Source of the DNA: Clavulina sp. PMI_390
Lineage: Eukaryota; Basidiomycota; Agaricomycetes; Cantharellales; Hydnaceae
NCBI GenBank assembly: GCA_015039315.1
Contig: WIDE01000124.1
Span: forward strand, 8,607 to 27,838
DNA: 19,232 nt
Reading direction: 5' to 3'
Made by a program: the position numbers and the translations under genes. Every line of letters starts with the position of its first letter. Position 1 is the first letter of the stretch. The notes beneath the pieces are model-generated. The model saw only the letters and a list, made by a program, of their open reading frames with translations. It searched no databases and was not told where the DNA came from. Of the stretch, positions 1 through 9,353 are shown one piece after another.

Positions 1-358
1 CTTGTCGTGAGATCAGATCAGATCAGCCAGGTTGACGGTCTGACAGATCCAGAGATTGGAGGAGAAAAAGCTAGCAGCAAGCAACAGCAGCGACCTGTCG
101 GCGGGCCGTGTTGCCAGTGCAATTCATTCAAGATGTAGCAAGAAAGCAAGAAACGTAAGAAAGCAGAGAGGAATTGTACATGACAAGGAACGAATAGGGC
201 TGAGAAAACAAGACCACGAGAATAGAGATAGTAATAGTAATAGGAAATCCTGCAAATTGATAGTCAGCTCATCGTGTCAGGAGAGAACAAAAGCTAATGA
301 AGACTTACTACACGGGCGAGGGGGGAGGATTAGGATGTAAGAAGCAAGACGGGGAGGA
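1..358. other. Downstream flank of the first gene, no gene seen
   Basis: This stretch lies 3' of the minus-strand gene that ends at 359 and probably contains its 3' untranslated region. A short pentanucleotide repeat, GATCA three times, sits at 11-26. The one plus-strand frame open across it (56-340) has a composition rich in Lys, Arg and Ser with no recognisable motif, and I do not call it a gene. No RNA gene is visible. Confidence 0.5.
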
Positions 359-2122
359 TCACACCAGGTGATGTCGTGCAGCAGCAGCCTCCGTCGAGCG
401 AATGCCCACTCCAATATCGTCAAACGCATACCCAAACTCAGGCATCGCGTATTCGTAACCATCCATAACGAAACCGTCATCTGCAAGCACAAGCGCATCC
501 TCTAACGCGCCCCAATCAATCTCCGTGCGTCCGCTCGGCGAGTCGCCTTCAACCCAGCGGCCATCGTCTTCATACGCGTATGGGAAGCCGAATAGGGAGG
601 CAGCGTCGTCTTTTGCGCCTACGGCGACGCGCAGGCCACTACCGGCGGACTTCCCCTTGGTGCTGCGCGCCTTGCGAGAGCGGGAGCGCGCGAGCGAGTT
701 GGAGCGGGACATTGCGACGGATCCAGGGCCAGCTCGAGGCGTCTGCGTCCCTGAACCGCCGCCCCCGCGAACGGTCCATGCAGAAGATGGTGGACGGGCT
801 GTCGACGCTGTAAACGGCATGGTTGGCGAGTCTAATTGCTGTTGCTGGGCAGCAGTAAAATTATCATAGTGTGCGCGCGCCGAGGGCGAGACATATACGT
901 GTGTATTAAGATGCAGCTTGCTCTTGGAGCGCTTTGTACGGAGGGGAAGGGTGTTGTTGCCGTTTATGATGGGGTGGGCGTGGTGATAGAAGGCATGTGG
1001 AGGAATGGGTGGGAGTGGGGGATACCCATCTTTATCAATCTTCTTCTGTGTGCTCTCCTCCTCCTTTGGTGGTGGCGGTGGCGGAATAGTAGTAGGACGC
1101 GAGCGCGGCTCTTCCTGTATTGTTGAGCTAGACGAGGCTGATGAAGAGGATGAGCCAGTGTTTTGCGGAGGAACGGGGAGGGCTCGGATGGCGCGCGAGC
1201 GACTACTCAAGGGGGCAGGGCTCGATGCATCAGACATGGAGCGCCCGTGTCCATACGCGAATGCTGCAGGCCCTCCCCTTCCAGGGACGGGTGGGAGTGG
1301 TCGAATGAGGGGGGAACCAGACGGAGTGGATGTGGAGAGGAAGGAAGCTCGTAGGTCTGCAAGCCCTGGGGATGGGAGTGAGAGCGTTAGGGATAATGGT
1401 GCAGGTAGAGAAGAGGTAGAAGCCACGGGCTCCTCATCAACGCTCGTGATGAATGAGGACGAGACTCCTGGGGGGTTGGGGAACGTGGACAGCGACACTG
1501 GCCGAGAATAGGAGGAAGCTGATGACGATGATGAAGCCATAGTGGAGCTCGAGTGGCGTTTCTCCGAGGGCGATGAAGTACTTGAGGGCGGGGAAGAGGG
1601 CGCTGTGGATATCGACGATGAGAGCGTAGGAACTTGGGACGCAACTGAGTCGGATCGCATCGCAAGTGAGAGAGAGTGAATGGGTGGGTACATCGTATCG
1701 CCCTGCTCCTCATCGTCTGTCTCCTCTTGATCGTGGGTCTCGCTGTTGTCCCCATAGAATTCTTCGTCATCGCTGGGAGGGAACTCTGGGCTTGGCAAGA
1801 TTGTGCTCAGCACGCGCCGAGTAGAGATATCAAATACCTCTGAGAAGGCAGTCGGAGGCTCATCGGGCAGCACCCAGCTCTCTGTGGACTCTTCAGCGAC
1901 AGGAGAGCTGTGGTACATTGCAGGGGAGCAGAAGGAGGATGTCGCAGAGTTGGTGCGCTTGAGTGGTTTGGGCCGCCCACCGCTTGTGCTGCCTGAGGAA
2001 GATGAGGCGTTTGCTAATAGAGTGATACCGTTCGGTAGACGGGCTTTCTTTGCGTTTTCGAGGAGCTTTCTGACTGTCCACCCTGTGGCTCGTAGATGGC
2101 GGGGGACGCCATCTGTCGGCAT
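359..2122 (-). CDS. Serine/proline-rich, probably disordered hypothetical protein (587 aa)
   Basis: I do not recognise a characterised family. The frame is open for 587 codons from an ATG at 2122 with no need for an intron. Order of the protein: a basic, probably helical N-terminal segment (about residues 8-38, containing WTVRKLLENAKKARLPNGI); an acidic cluster (about 117-142); a long Ser/Thr/Pro-rich middle (about 155-345) with polyserine runs; proline motifs that fit SH3-type ligands (RPLPPVP near 274-280, RALPVPP near 313-319, a proline run near 347-352, PPLPPIPP near 368-375); a QQQQ run near 426; a basic Arg/Ser segment (about 472-492) that could be a nuclear localisation signal; and an acidic, aromatic C-terminus (about 505-575) with several Tyr and Trp. 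There is no signal peptide or membrane segment. The non-repetitive ends look the most constrained, which suggests a scaffold or regulatory protein with short binding motifs at each end. That role is inference. TATA and CT-rich leader support the start. Confidence 0.8.
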   Translation of the reverse strand: MPTDGVPRHLRATGWTVRKLLENAKKARLPNGITLLANASSSSGSTSGGRPKPLKRTNSATSSFCSPAMYHSSPVAEESTESWVLPDEPPTAFSEVFDISTRRVLSTILPSPEFPPSDDEEFYGDNSETHDQEETDDEEQGDTMYPPIHSLSLAMRSDSVASQVPTLSSSISTAPSSPPSSTSSPSEKRHSSSTMASSSSSASSYSRPVSLSTFPNPPGVSSSFITSVDEEPVASTSSLPAPLSLTLSLPSPGLADLRASFLSTSTPSGSPLIRPLPPVPGRGGPAAFAYGHGRSMSDASSPAPLSSRSRAIRALPVPPQNTGSSSSSASSSSTIQEEPRSRPTTIPPPPPPKEEESTQKKIDKDGYPPLPPIPPHAFYHHAHPIINGNNTLPLRTKRSKSKLHLNTHVYVSPSARAHYDNFTAAQQQQLDSPTMPFTASTARPPSSAWTVRGGGGSGTQTPRAGPGSVAMSRSNSLARSRSRKARSTKGKSAGSGLRVAVGAKDDAASLFGFPYAYEDDGRWVEGDSPSGRTEIDWGALEDALVLADDGFVMDGYEYAMPEFGYAFDDIGVGIRSTEAAAARHHLV

Positions 2123-2366
2123 GGAGGCTTAGGTGATCTCGAGAGTAGCAGTTGTAGTAGTAGTCGGGAGGGAAGGGGGGGAGAAGGGAGATGAAGCGAA
2201 GAAGCAGCTCGTGAGATGTGCTGGTAGTAGTAGAGAACAAGAAGAAGATGATGAGGAAATTCCGAGGAGTGTGCGATAGAAGTAGTCAGAGGCCAGGGGA
2301 GAGCGGGAGGGGGGGATAAATTCAACGGGAGGGTGGGACTGAACAGATACCGATGGGCGCTTTATA
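2123..2366 (-). promoter_or_regulatory. TATA box and CT-rich leader of the 587-aa gene
   Basis: On the minus strand TATAAA lies at 2361-2366, about 240 bases upstream of the ATG at 2122. Between them the coding-sense strand is strongly pyrimidine-rich (CT tracts and CTACTA runs), typical of the transcription start zone and 5' leader of expressed fungal genes. I see no convincing upstream ATG-rich frame in it. The assignment rests on position and composition only. Confidence 0.5.
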
Positions 2367-2945
2367 TTTTTAGTGGAGGGCGGAATCCGACTGAATCGAG
2401 ACCATCATTGAATCATCCGACGATCAATAGAGACCATACGGAAGTCCTATAGAGTATCGCAGCGTTGTGTGGTGCTAGTTCCCTAATTGGTTGCTTATTC
2501 AGTACAACAATCAACTTGATCTTCTTCTGATAATTGATCTCGCCCTGCATGGTGACCCACCTCAGGCGAGCGTCAGACCGACCCCGTCGTCTAACATTGC
2601 CAACAGCCCTCGGACCCTTGCACACGGCTGCTATTCGCTCGAGTGGGAACGAATGCTAGGGAAAAGAGAGAGAGATCTGTGGGTGGGCATATCAAGTTGA
2701 TTGCATGGCGGCAACCAAGACTGTCAATCTCTATCGAGTCACGTGCACCGTGTCACACTTCATCCCCTCTCAGGGCGGACTCGTTCATTGTCCGCGGGGA
2801 CGCGTTCTCTGTACTACGAAATACGGTTTTTTTATGTCGTTAACAACGCCCTCAACCCCGCGTCTCTGCACCTTCCTTATCATGAGTACTGGCTTGGCAG
2901 GTGCCCAAAAAAAAAAACTGCACCGCATGTGATACAAGTGTCAAC

Positions 2946-2963
2946 ATGATGATGATGATGATG
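2946..2963 (+). repeat. ATG trinucleotide microsatellite, six units
   Basis: Six perfect ATG units occur in the gene-poor region. Shorter relatives of the same repeat occur nearby, at 3178-3189 and, as its complement, at 3485-3496. Confidence 0.9.
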
Positions 2964-3177
2964 ATCGACGAGTGGCCCGGACCCGACGTCCGTGGCAGAT
3001 GGCACGACCCGTGTTTACCGCGGTCATTCCTTTCTCACCCCTCGCTCGACATCACGCAGTCGCTCAACGGCGCCGTCGGCTGCTGTATTCGCTCAGGGTA
3101 CCACCGCCGTCAAAAGAGAGAGGGGTTACCCAACGGGGGCAGAGAGTGACCAACGCGTCACTCACATCTCCATTGTT

Positions 3178-3189
3178 GATGATGATGAT
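3178..3189 (+). repeat. GAT trinucleotide repeat, four units
   Basis: Four perfect GAT units in noncoding sequence, the same repeat class as the run at 2946. Confidence 0.8.
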
Positions 3190-3484
3190 GGCGAGCCATC
3201 AAAAGTGACTTTGAAAAAACATCGCCCGTATAACTGTATGACGCGGACGAGCCACGCGATACGGCGACAACATCAATTTCGAGGGGTCTGAGGCTATTCT
3301 GCTCCGCTCGCCTTCCCGGCATCCCCGCAATGCAGTCAGTCCCAGAATGGAACGGATAGTCGCGCCTCCCATCAGCGCGCGAACCACATAACACTCACTC
3401 ACTCAGTACCACTAATGATACACGCAAAAGGGGAGCTACGCAACTTGTTCCGATCGGCGCACACGCACAGGTAACATCATTTCA

Positions 3485-3496
3485 ATCATCATCATC
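3485..3496 (+). repeat. ATC trinucleotide repeat, four units
   Basis: Four perfect ATC units, the reverse-complement version of the nearby ATG/GAT repeats, followed shortly by a poly-A run. Confidence 0.8.
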
Positions 3497-6032
3497 AGCG
3501 ATTACTATAGCGAGCAAAAAAAAAAAGCCTTCTGTATAGTCCAGTCTTGCGACATAGATGTCGGACATTTTGACGGGCCGCGCCCAACCAGCCCTGTTTT
3601 GAAACATAGACGATCAGTGTGTAGTAGAATTGACAACGAACAACACCAGTAAGACATGGTCGTCGCGCCTCCCTCGTTGCCGACGACATCCAATGATTCC
3701 GACCGAGCCATTAGCAACGCCATGCGGCAAATCCGAAAAACCAGATAACGACGCATACATCCAGAGGCCGATCAACGACGTACATCCCTCTATCATCCTT
3801 CTATGATGACTATGATGTCCTCACCAAGTTTCAGTGGCCCTAAGCATGGACGGACCCGCCCTGTACCGCCTCCTCTTCCTTCCCCTCCTTTTCTTACTTT
3901 AACATTGATCGGCATCGGGAGGGCGATGACCACGGCCATGTCCACACGGTCATTGCTACCCCATGCATCCATTCGCTTCTTGCACTTGCCTGTTCAAGCT
4001 CACAGAGGAGGGGCAAACACACTCTTTCTCTATCACGTACCCTCGTTTTCATTTCCCGTTCTTCTTTCGTCGCGCGCAGACAGGCATCTTTCCCGATGTC
4101 CTGGTTCTTCTTCTTTGTTGGGTTGCTTCCTTTTCGCTTACTTATTACTTACGAGACGGGGCAATATATCTATCCCGCTCGCGCCCCATCACAAAATTAC
4201 CAGAATCACAATGATAATCACACACCCCCAGTTTTTTTTTCTGCTTCCGCTTTCCTCCTCCACCTCCATCATCGACGAGCTTGACGGACGGGTGAACGGT
4301 AATCTAACTTCCGAATACCGACTCCGACCCACATGCCAAGCGGCCAAGCGATTTCTTGATCTTTTGACAGCCGAGGGACCGCGGTACTGAGAGCAACGGG
4401 CCCACTCACCCGCCGGTTGACTTCAGGAGCCATGTGCGATTATGCGATGATGAGGAGCTGTATGCCGCCGGGTTGGAGTTATCAGTAGGCCGGCGACCGC
4501 GTCATCCTATCAGCCCCGTTCCGGTCCCGGTCGTTCGCCCAGAACGCTGCAGATGCCAAGTTGGCTCTATGATCAAGAGGATGAAGATGAGGACACCACT
4601 CTTGCTAGAGTTCCTGAGTTGGAAAATCACGCATATGGCTCTGAGGATTGATTTTGTTTATTTATAGCTCTCGATCAGGGTCGTTCTGCGCGCGCCGTTG
4701 CACACGATTGCCTCCGCCGACGTCGTTCGTTCCTCGTTCAAAGCCATCCCACATGCACCCTTTTACTCGGCGATCTTATAGACCCATTCAAGCCCTTCCG
4801 ATCCATAACTCCGCATTGTGTATATGTCGCCGAGGCAATGAGTCGCGGTGCGGGATGGGGATGACCAACTGCGACCGCGGCGCGCTCCTCGATCGTTGGG
4901 AAAATAAGTCGTCGGCTATTCTATCGCGCTATTCTCGCTACAAATGGTACCATAGACAAGTTCCTCTTTTATGCATGAGACCTCGTTTGATCATCTCTCC
5001 CTCGCTGTCAAACACGAAAACTCGCCGCAATTTGTTTTGCTTGATCTCATCGTCGCCTATCTCATCAGACTCGACCCTTCTTGTCAACTCTGAGTGAGTT
5101 CGCGAGAAATAGGGCCCTCGTTGAATTTGACAGCTTCGGAATTCTGAAAGCAAACTCCTATTGCCAATGTCGACCCCATAGTCGGCTCTCTAGCATGATC
5201 CGATCGAACAACACTGTTCTTGGTCACACATGGATTTGCCACGGGGCGTCGAGGCCAGCGCTGGATGACCACAGTGCGGAGCGTTTGGCCGCGCGCCTTG
5301 GGTCCTTCCGCATCGGGCATGACGCTCCTCTAGGCTTTCCCCTTTCCCGTCTCCCACGCAACGGGATAGTGGATCTGCACTCCTGGCACTCGCTGAGCCG
5401 AGCTGAGTGGTTGTACCGCCCATCATCGTTCCGCGTATGAGTCTGTTAATTGTAGCTCGCCGTTCATCTCACGACGAATCGCAATTCACAATATGCCAAG
5501 GCGATCTAGGTCTGCAGCGCAATCAAGGCCATGCTGAAATACCACTCTCAACAAAGGAAGGCCATGCAATGCCAATCCAGCGATCAACACGGTTGGATTT
5601 GCATTGCCAATCAGCATGATGAGCTGGTCGGAGCGGAAGTGAGTAGGTCCAACGTTTTCCCAGGTGCTATCTTGTATGGAGGGACGGAGAGGAATAAATG
5701 CGAAATCCGGGTAATTAGGTTCCTCCTCATTTCTTTGATGCTATCACAGTGAGGAACGTTGAGGAATGTTGAGACCGGCGTGATGATTCAAGTACTGAGT
5801 TGTTTACCGATGCATCCACCTCGGCATCCAGCGTGCACAGCTAAGATTCGCTATCGCATTAAAATCTCCAATATACTTCACTTGTCGCGCTTTATGTGTT
5901 GCTGCTGCTGACATCAAGCTGCTCATAGACTGGTATACTCTGCAGTCATGCGCCAGCCTCATGTCGCAACTCTACACGAAGCGACTTCCTTTACACAACC
6001 TACAGCCTTATGATCCACGGATCATGCTTCTA

Positions 6033-6349
6033 TTACTCTCGCTGACTAGGTTCACCGAACATGCTATTATCATCGGGGCCTAGGCTGATAACATCAGGCC
6101 GATAGTGGCCCCACATCATCTGCGCTATAGAAGTCTTCCCCGAGGACCGAGAATAACTACAATAAGCGCCGCAGCTGAGCTTCTTTATATTCATGCGCGG
6201 GGTGAACGGATCGAGATGAAATGAGAGGATATGAATCGACACCAAGCGTTCGAGCGTTTACCTGGGCTGCTGATGGCAACGACGACGTCGGAAGGTTTCG
6301 GGAAAAGGTTCAACGAGGACTGGAATGACAAGCTTCGACGATCACGCAT
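6033..6349 (-). pseudogene. Decayed P-loop kinase-like fragment (uridine kinase / nicotinamide riboside kinase type)
   Basis: Two minus-strand pieces together resemble the N-terminus of the phosphoribulokinase/uridine kinase-like P-loop family. The first, from an ATG at 6349 to about 6262, ends in the hydrophobic strand DVVVAISSP and then a good donor (GTAAAC at 6261). The second, about 6156-6036 after a plausible TAG acceptor, contains SRSSGKTSIAQ followed by VISLGPDD, reminiscent of a Walker A loop, its helix and the next strand with a DD pair. The obvious splice joins the pieces out of frame, the leading Gly of GxxxxGKS is not in register, stops (TAA, TAG) follow at 6035-6030, and I could not find the rest of the domain. 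I therefore read it as a relic rather than a working gene. Chance resemblance is possible because the recognisable part is only about 45 residues. Confidence 0.3.
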
Positions 6350-6639
6350 CAACCTTCATGACAATGGTTGAGCGAGCTGAGTCAAAATGATTCATTCATC
6401 TCGCCAGTTGCTTGATGAAGGTGAATACTTCGATGTGGTGAGGATTCTCATTCATTTGCCTGACAGTATTGTAAGCATCCTCCTGAAGCCTCGGGATCGG
6501 ACACTCTATCAGACGATAGACAGTGGTCTCACACCGAGGGCTCCACAAGAAATATTTCATTTCAATAAGATAGAGATATGAATGCCACCACGCTCACGAA
6601 CTCGTGTATCAGGTCAATGCATGATGTTTAGCAAGAGGG

Positions 6640-6784
6640 TATAAGAACCGCGCACTCACTCTCTCAACAACATCGCCACCTCAAGATGGGCATCGGTTCG
6701 GCTATTTTGATCAAGTGTCAAGCAGCCTCTTCAAACGAGGCCTCTCAGATGCGCTCAGAACAAAGGAAGAAGAAACTATCGTAA
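6640..6784 (+). promoter_or_regulatory. Promoter-like TATA, leader and ATG with a 32-codon frame
   Basis: TATAAG at 6640-6645 is followed by a CT/CA-rich leader and then by an ATG at 6686 in a favourable context (CTCAAGATGG), 46 bases from the TATA motif to the ATG. The frame after that ATG runs only 32 codons (stop at 6782-6784) and ends Lys/Arg-rich; I recognise no family. The arrangement is typical of a compact fungal core promoter, so it may drive a very small peptide, a spliced transcript whose later exons I cannot identify, or a decayed gene. Note that it is on the plus strand, opposite to every supported gene here. Confidence 0.25.
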
Positions 6785-7491
6785 TCAAGCTTTTTGTCAC
6801 GTTTCTTGGCTATCTTGAAGAATATAGACAAGCAGTTAATGTGGGCACAGCGAGGGGTATCTGTATCCATTTACCCCACAATCTTGGTATCGAGAATCAA
6901 TTTTAGTCGCGGGTACCGCAATATGACCGTCCGATAAAGCTGGCGGGAAAGTGCTATTGCTCCATACTACTGGTAATTCATGGCCGCAAGCCCAGTGGTA
7001 CTGCAAGGGATGATCATTTCTCGCTTGCTAATTAGTCTTACGTTCCAGCTCCCAGCCATACACCTCTAGGATTAGCTTCAGAGGGGGACTCCGAGGCTCA
7101 TCGGGAGCCGCGTCCTAACCAAAGATGCTGTGTGGCAGGAGATCAATCTGATCAACAGCATACCTATCCACCAAAACGTTATGTATTTGACGAAGCTGGT
7201 ACGATATTGTAGTGGCGTTATTCTCACGCTCAGGCACAGCTTTGCGCACCGCTCCGACTGACTGATTCTGCCACCTCATAACACTCAGCTTACTACCTTG
7301 CGGGGAGTAACTGGCGAGGACCAGGCGCGAATGAAAATGTTCTCTCTCTATCAGTTCGTCAGCTTGTGAGCCAATGCCAAGAGATGTCCATTTTTGATCC
7401 CTCCAAGAAAACGTGATGTTGATATGATTAGGGTTGTGCCTACAAGCATCTCTCTAGTCCATCTGGAGAAACAGTATATTAGAAGTAGTGA
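6785..7491. other. Gene-poor stretch with a possible protein-kinase-like fragment on the plus strand
   Basis: At about 7102-7230 the plus strand reads, without a stop, a segment containing WQEINLINSIPIHQNVMYL. This resembles the stretch of protein kinases around helix C and strand 4, where EI..L..L.H.NV..L is common. Stops bound it on both sides (for example TGA near 7258) and I find neither a Gly-rich loop, an HRD catalytic loop nor a DFG motif nearby, so at best it is a relic. The rest of the stretch shows no gene. Weak call based on one short motif. Confidence 0.2.
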
Positions 7492-8962
7492 TTAGCATAC
7501 AATCGATACCCTGCTGCTCATGGCGGTTGGCAACTGATCCAGACCAAGGCGATCCGCCACATCATCAATCTCGGGATTAAGGCCTCCCAGCTCGATCCTC
7601 AAAAATGGTCTTTCCTCTAGTACCATTTCGAGGTGGGCTGGCGAGGGGAGAGGACTAGGATCATAGGGAAACGTAGCATATGGGTTTGAAGAGGGACCGT
7701 AGAGGGTGCGCAAGAATCTTAGGTTAGAAAGGGCGGGCGATGCCTAACACAAGTATAATGACAAGACTCAGTATAAGCTAACAACGAGGACATGTGAGTT
7801 ATATGAGAGAGGACCCAACCTTTTGCTGCAAATTCTCTGACGGTGGCATATTTGACTCTGTAGCAATTGTCCGTATCACCAGAGCGAGGAAAGGTGTGTG
7901 GTCAAGTGTGAGGGACTTTATTGTGGGATTTCGGAATAGGAAAGGAAGGACGCGATTTTCCATGAGCGAACCCGGCAGACAGACCAGCGAGACCCGCTGC
8001 AAGGACGGGAATGAAATCGTGGCACTGTGCTGCATCTCGCCCACATCCAGCCAGCGCGCGTTCTCTAACTCTTGGGAAAATACGCTTCTTCTCTTCGAAC
8101 AGATATAACGGAGGGTGTGAAGTTTCGGGGCAACCATGAGCCTCATGAAACGAAAGAGAACGCCAGCACCTTCCTTTACCAGCAGAGTGTGGACATTTGG
8201 CAGCAGAAATGGCTGTACACGCTGCGGGTCAGATTGTGCGGGGTGAATGGAGATGTTGAGGGTATCAAGAACTGGACAGCTCGCGAGGAATTCCATTACA
8301 TCCCGCAATGGCTCCTCATTTACCGTCAACGTCACTCGACGGAGGCGATCGACAGCCAGATGACGTTCCTGTATGGGGTCAAAGATTAGCCCACACCATC
8401 CCTCCAGCGCAAGATCGTTGAGGCGGAGGGTAGGTTCTTGTGGCTGACCAGAAAACGAAGACGCTACAGGAGCGATGAGCAGGCTCCTGCCACCCGAAGC
8501 ATAGATGCTAAAGCTGAGGCGAAGAGTGCGAAGATAGGAGAGGTCGGATGGTAAAGGTAGGAATGATGTGATATCTTGCTCAGATGCTGCCTCCACAGTA
8601 AGGGAATAGCAACGGCGCAATGCACGAGCTGCATGTAGCATCGTCGCTACTGCTGATGCCGCGTTTACTTTGTCTCGCCCAAAGGTAAAATGAAGCTTGA
8701 GAGGGCAATTCAACGAGCGAGATAGAGATATCTCAAGCCCACGATTTCGCCGTGGGAAGTCGTCCTGCAATCCATCAGGGTATGTCACAGCAATCGTCGC
8801 CCACAAGTGTTGGGAGGATGCTACTATCTTGTACCATCGGCGAGTAACGGCGGCGAAAGTTGCGAGGACATCGAATGATGTGGTTTCGTGACTATTTGTT
8901 GGTTCAAGCAACAGACTGAATATGTCTAAGATGAGCTCCGTGGGGAGGTTTTCAAGCTTCAT
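7492..8962 (-). CDS. F-box protein, paralogue of the gene at 16510-18016
   Basis: Predicted substrate adaptor of an SCF (Skp1-Cullin-F-box) ubiquitin ligase. Two exons: 8962-7820 (381 codons) and 7743-7492 (83 codons plus TAA), joined across a 76-nt GT-AG intron in phase 0, giving 464 aa. The N-terminal F-box reads MKLENLPTELILDIFSLLLE, continues through an Ala/Val-rich helix and ends near RRWYKIVASSQHLWATI (about residues 2-65). The rest (about 90-440) is a leucine-rich region with irregular L..L.L spacing, as in agaricomycete F-box/LRR-like proteins. I start at the ATG at 8962 because it aligns with the start of the paralogue; an in-frame ATG at 8986 would add eight residues. The second exon carries the shared ending L.NL..LRTLY...VLEERP.LR. 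The target protein cannot be told from sequence. Confidence 0.85.
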
Positions 8963-9353
8963 GGGGTGTGATATTTCTATGAACATCACTGAGCAAGGAT
9001 CGCTTGCGCGGTAATATCAGACCACACCTGAGGAAAGAGCGTACCCAGGAGCTGGGGTTGTGGACAATTAGTAAAGCTTATAGGCGAGCTTGAGAGGCAT
9101 TTTAGGGCGATGGCATGGTGGTCACGGTCATGATGATGATGTCACTCAGTTTGCACTGCATTGGTCACGACTAAATCCGTAGTTTCTGCGCGTAGAATGG
9201 CGGTGGTCTGTTCGGAAGAAAATCATCTCGCTCTGGTATTACTGCTGATGGGCACAGCTGTTGGATTTATTATTCAGCCAGTTTTTTCAACCTTTCGCCT
9301 GTACACGAGCAGGCGATTAGATACATGATGGCTAACTCGCTGTTGATCTCGCA
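8963..9353. other. Intergenic gap between the F-box gene and the transporter
   Basis: This gap of about 390 bases must hold both the promoter of the F-box gene at 7492-8962 and the 3' end of the transporter, because both genes are on the minus strand. An ATG trinucleotide repeat of four units lies at 9130-9141. I see no clear TATA box or coding frame. Confidence 0.5.

Larger units (their letters stand above)
2367..6032. other. Long intergenic region without a supported gene
   Basis: I read both strands and found no frame with recognisable protein motifs, nor a chain of exons with plausible splice borders. Contents: an E-box-like CACGTG at 2740-2745, poly-A runs near 2908 and 3516, ATG/ATC trinucleotide repeats between 2946 and 3496, and pyrimidine-rich plus-strand tracts at about 3870-4270. 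The longest open frame (3803-4390, plus) crosses those CT-rich tracts and has the low-information composition expected of them. No tRNA or rRNA was recognised, and no long terminal or inverted repeat is apparent by eye. It may hold noncoding transcripts or very diverged relics. Confidence 0.45.

Noticed and set aside
1005..1511. A 168-codon plus-strand frame opposite the Ser/Pro-rich gene
   Set aside because: It is the complement of the repetitive coding sequence, and its Glu/Gly/Arg-rich composition follows from that.
3803..4390. A 195-codon plus-strand open frame in the gap
   Set aside because: It crosses pyrimidine-rich tracts, which lack stops by composition, and shows no domain or conserved motif; no splice partners were apparent.
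4648..5440. Two overlapping plus-strand frames of 149 and 119 codons
   Set aside because: No recognisable motif, no clear promoter or splice structure, and minus-strand frames of similar size overlap them, as expected by chance.
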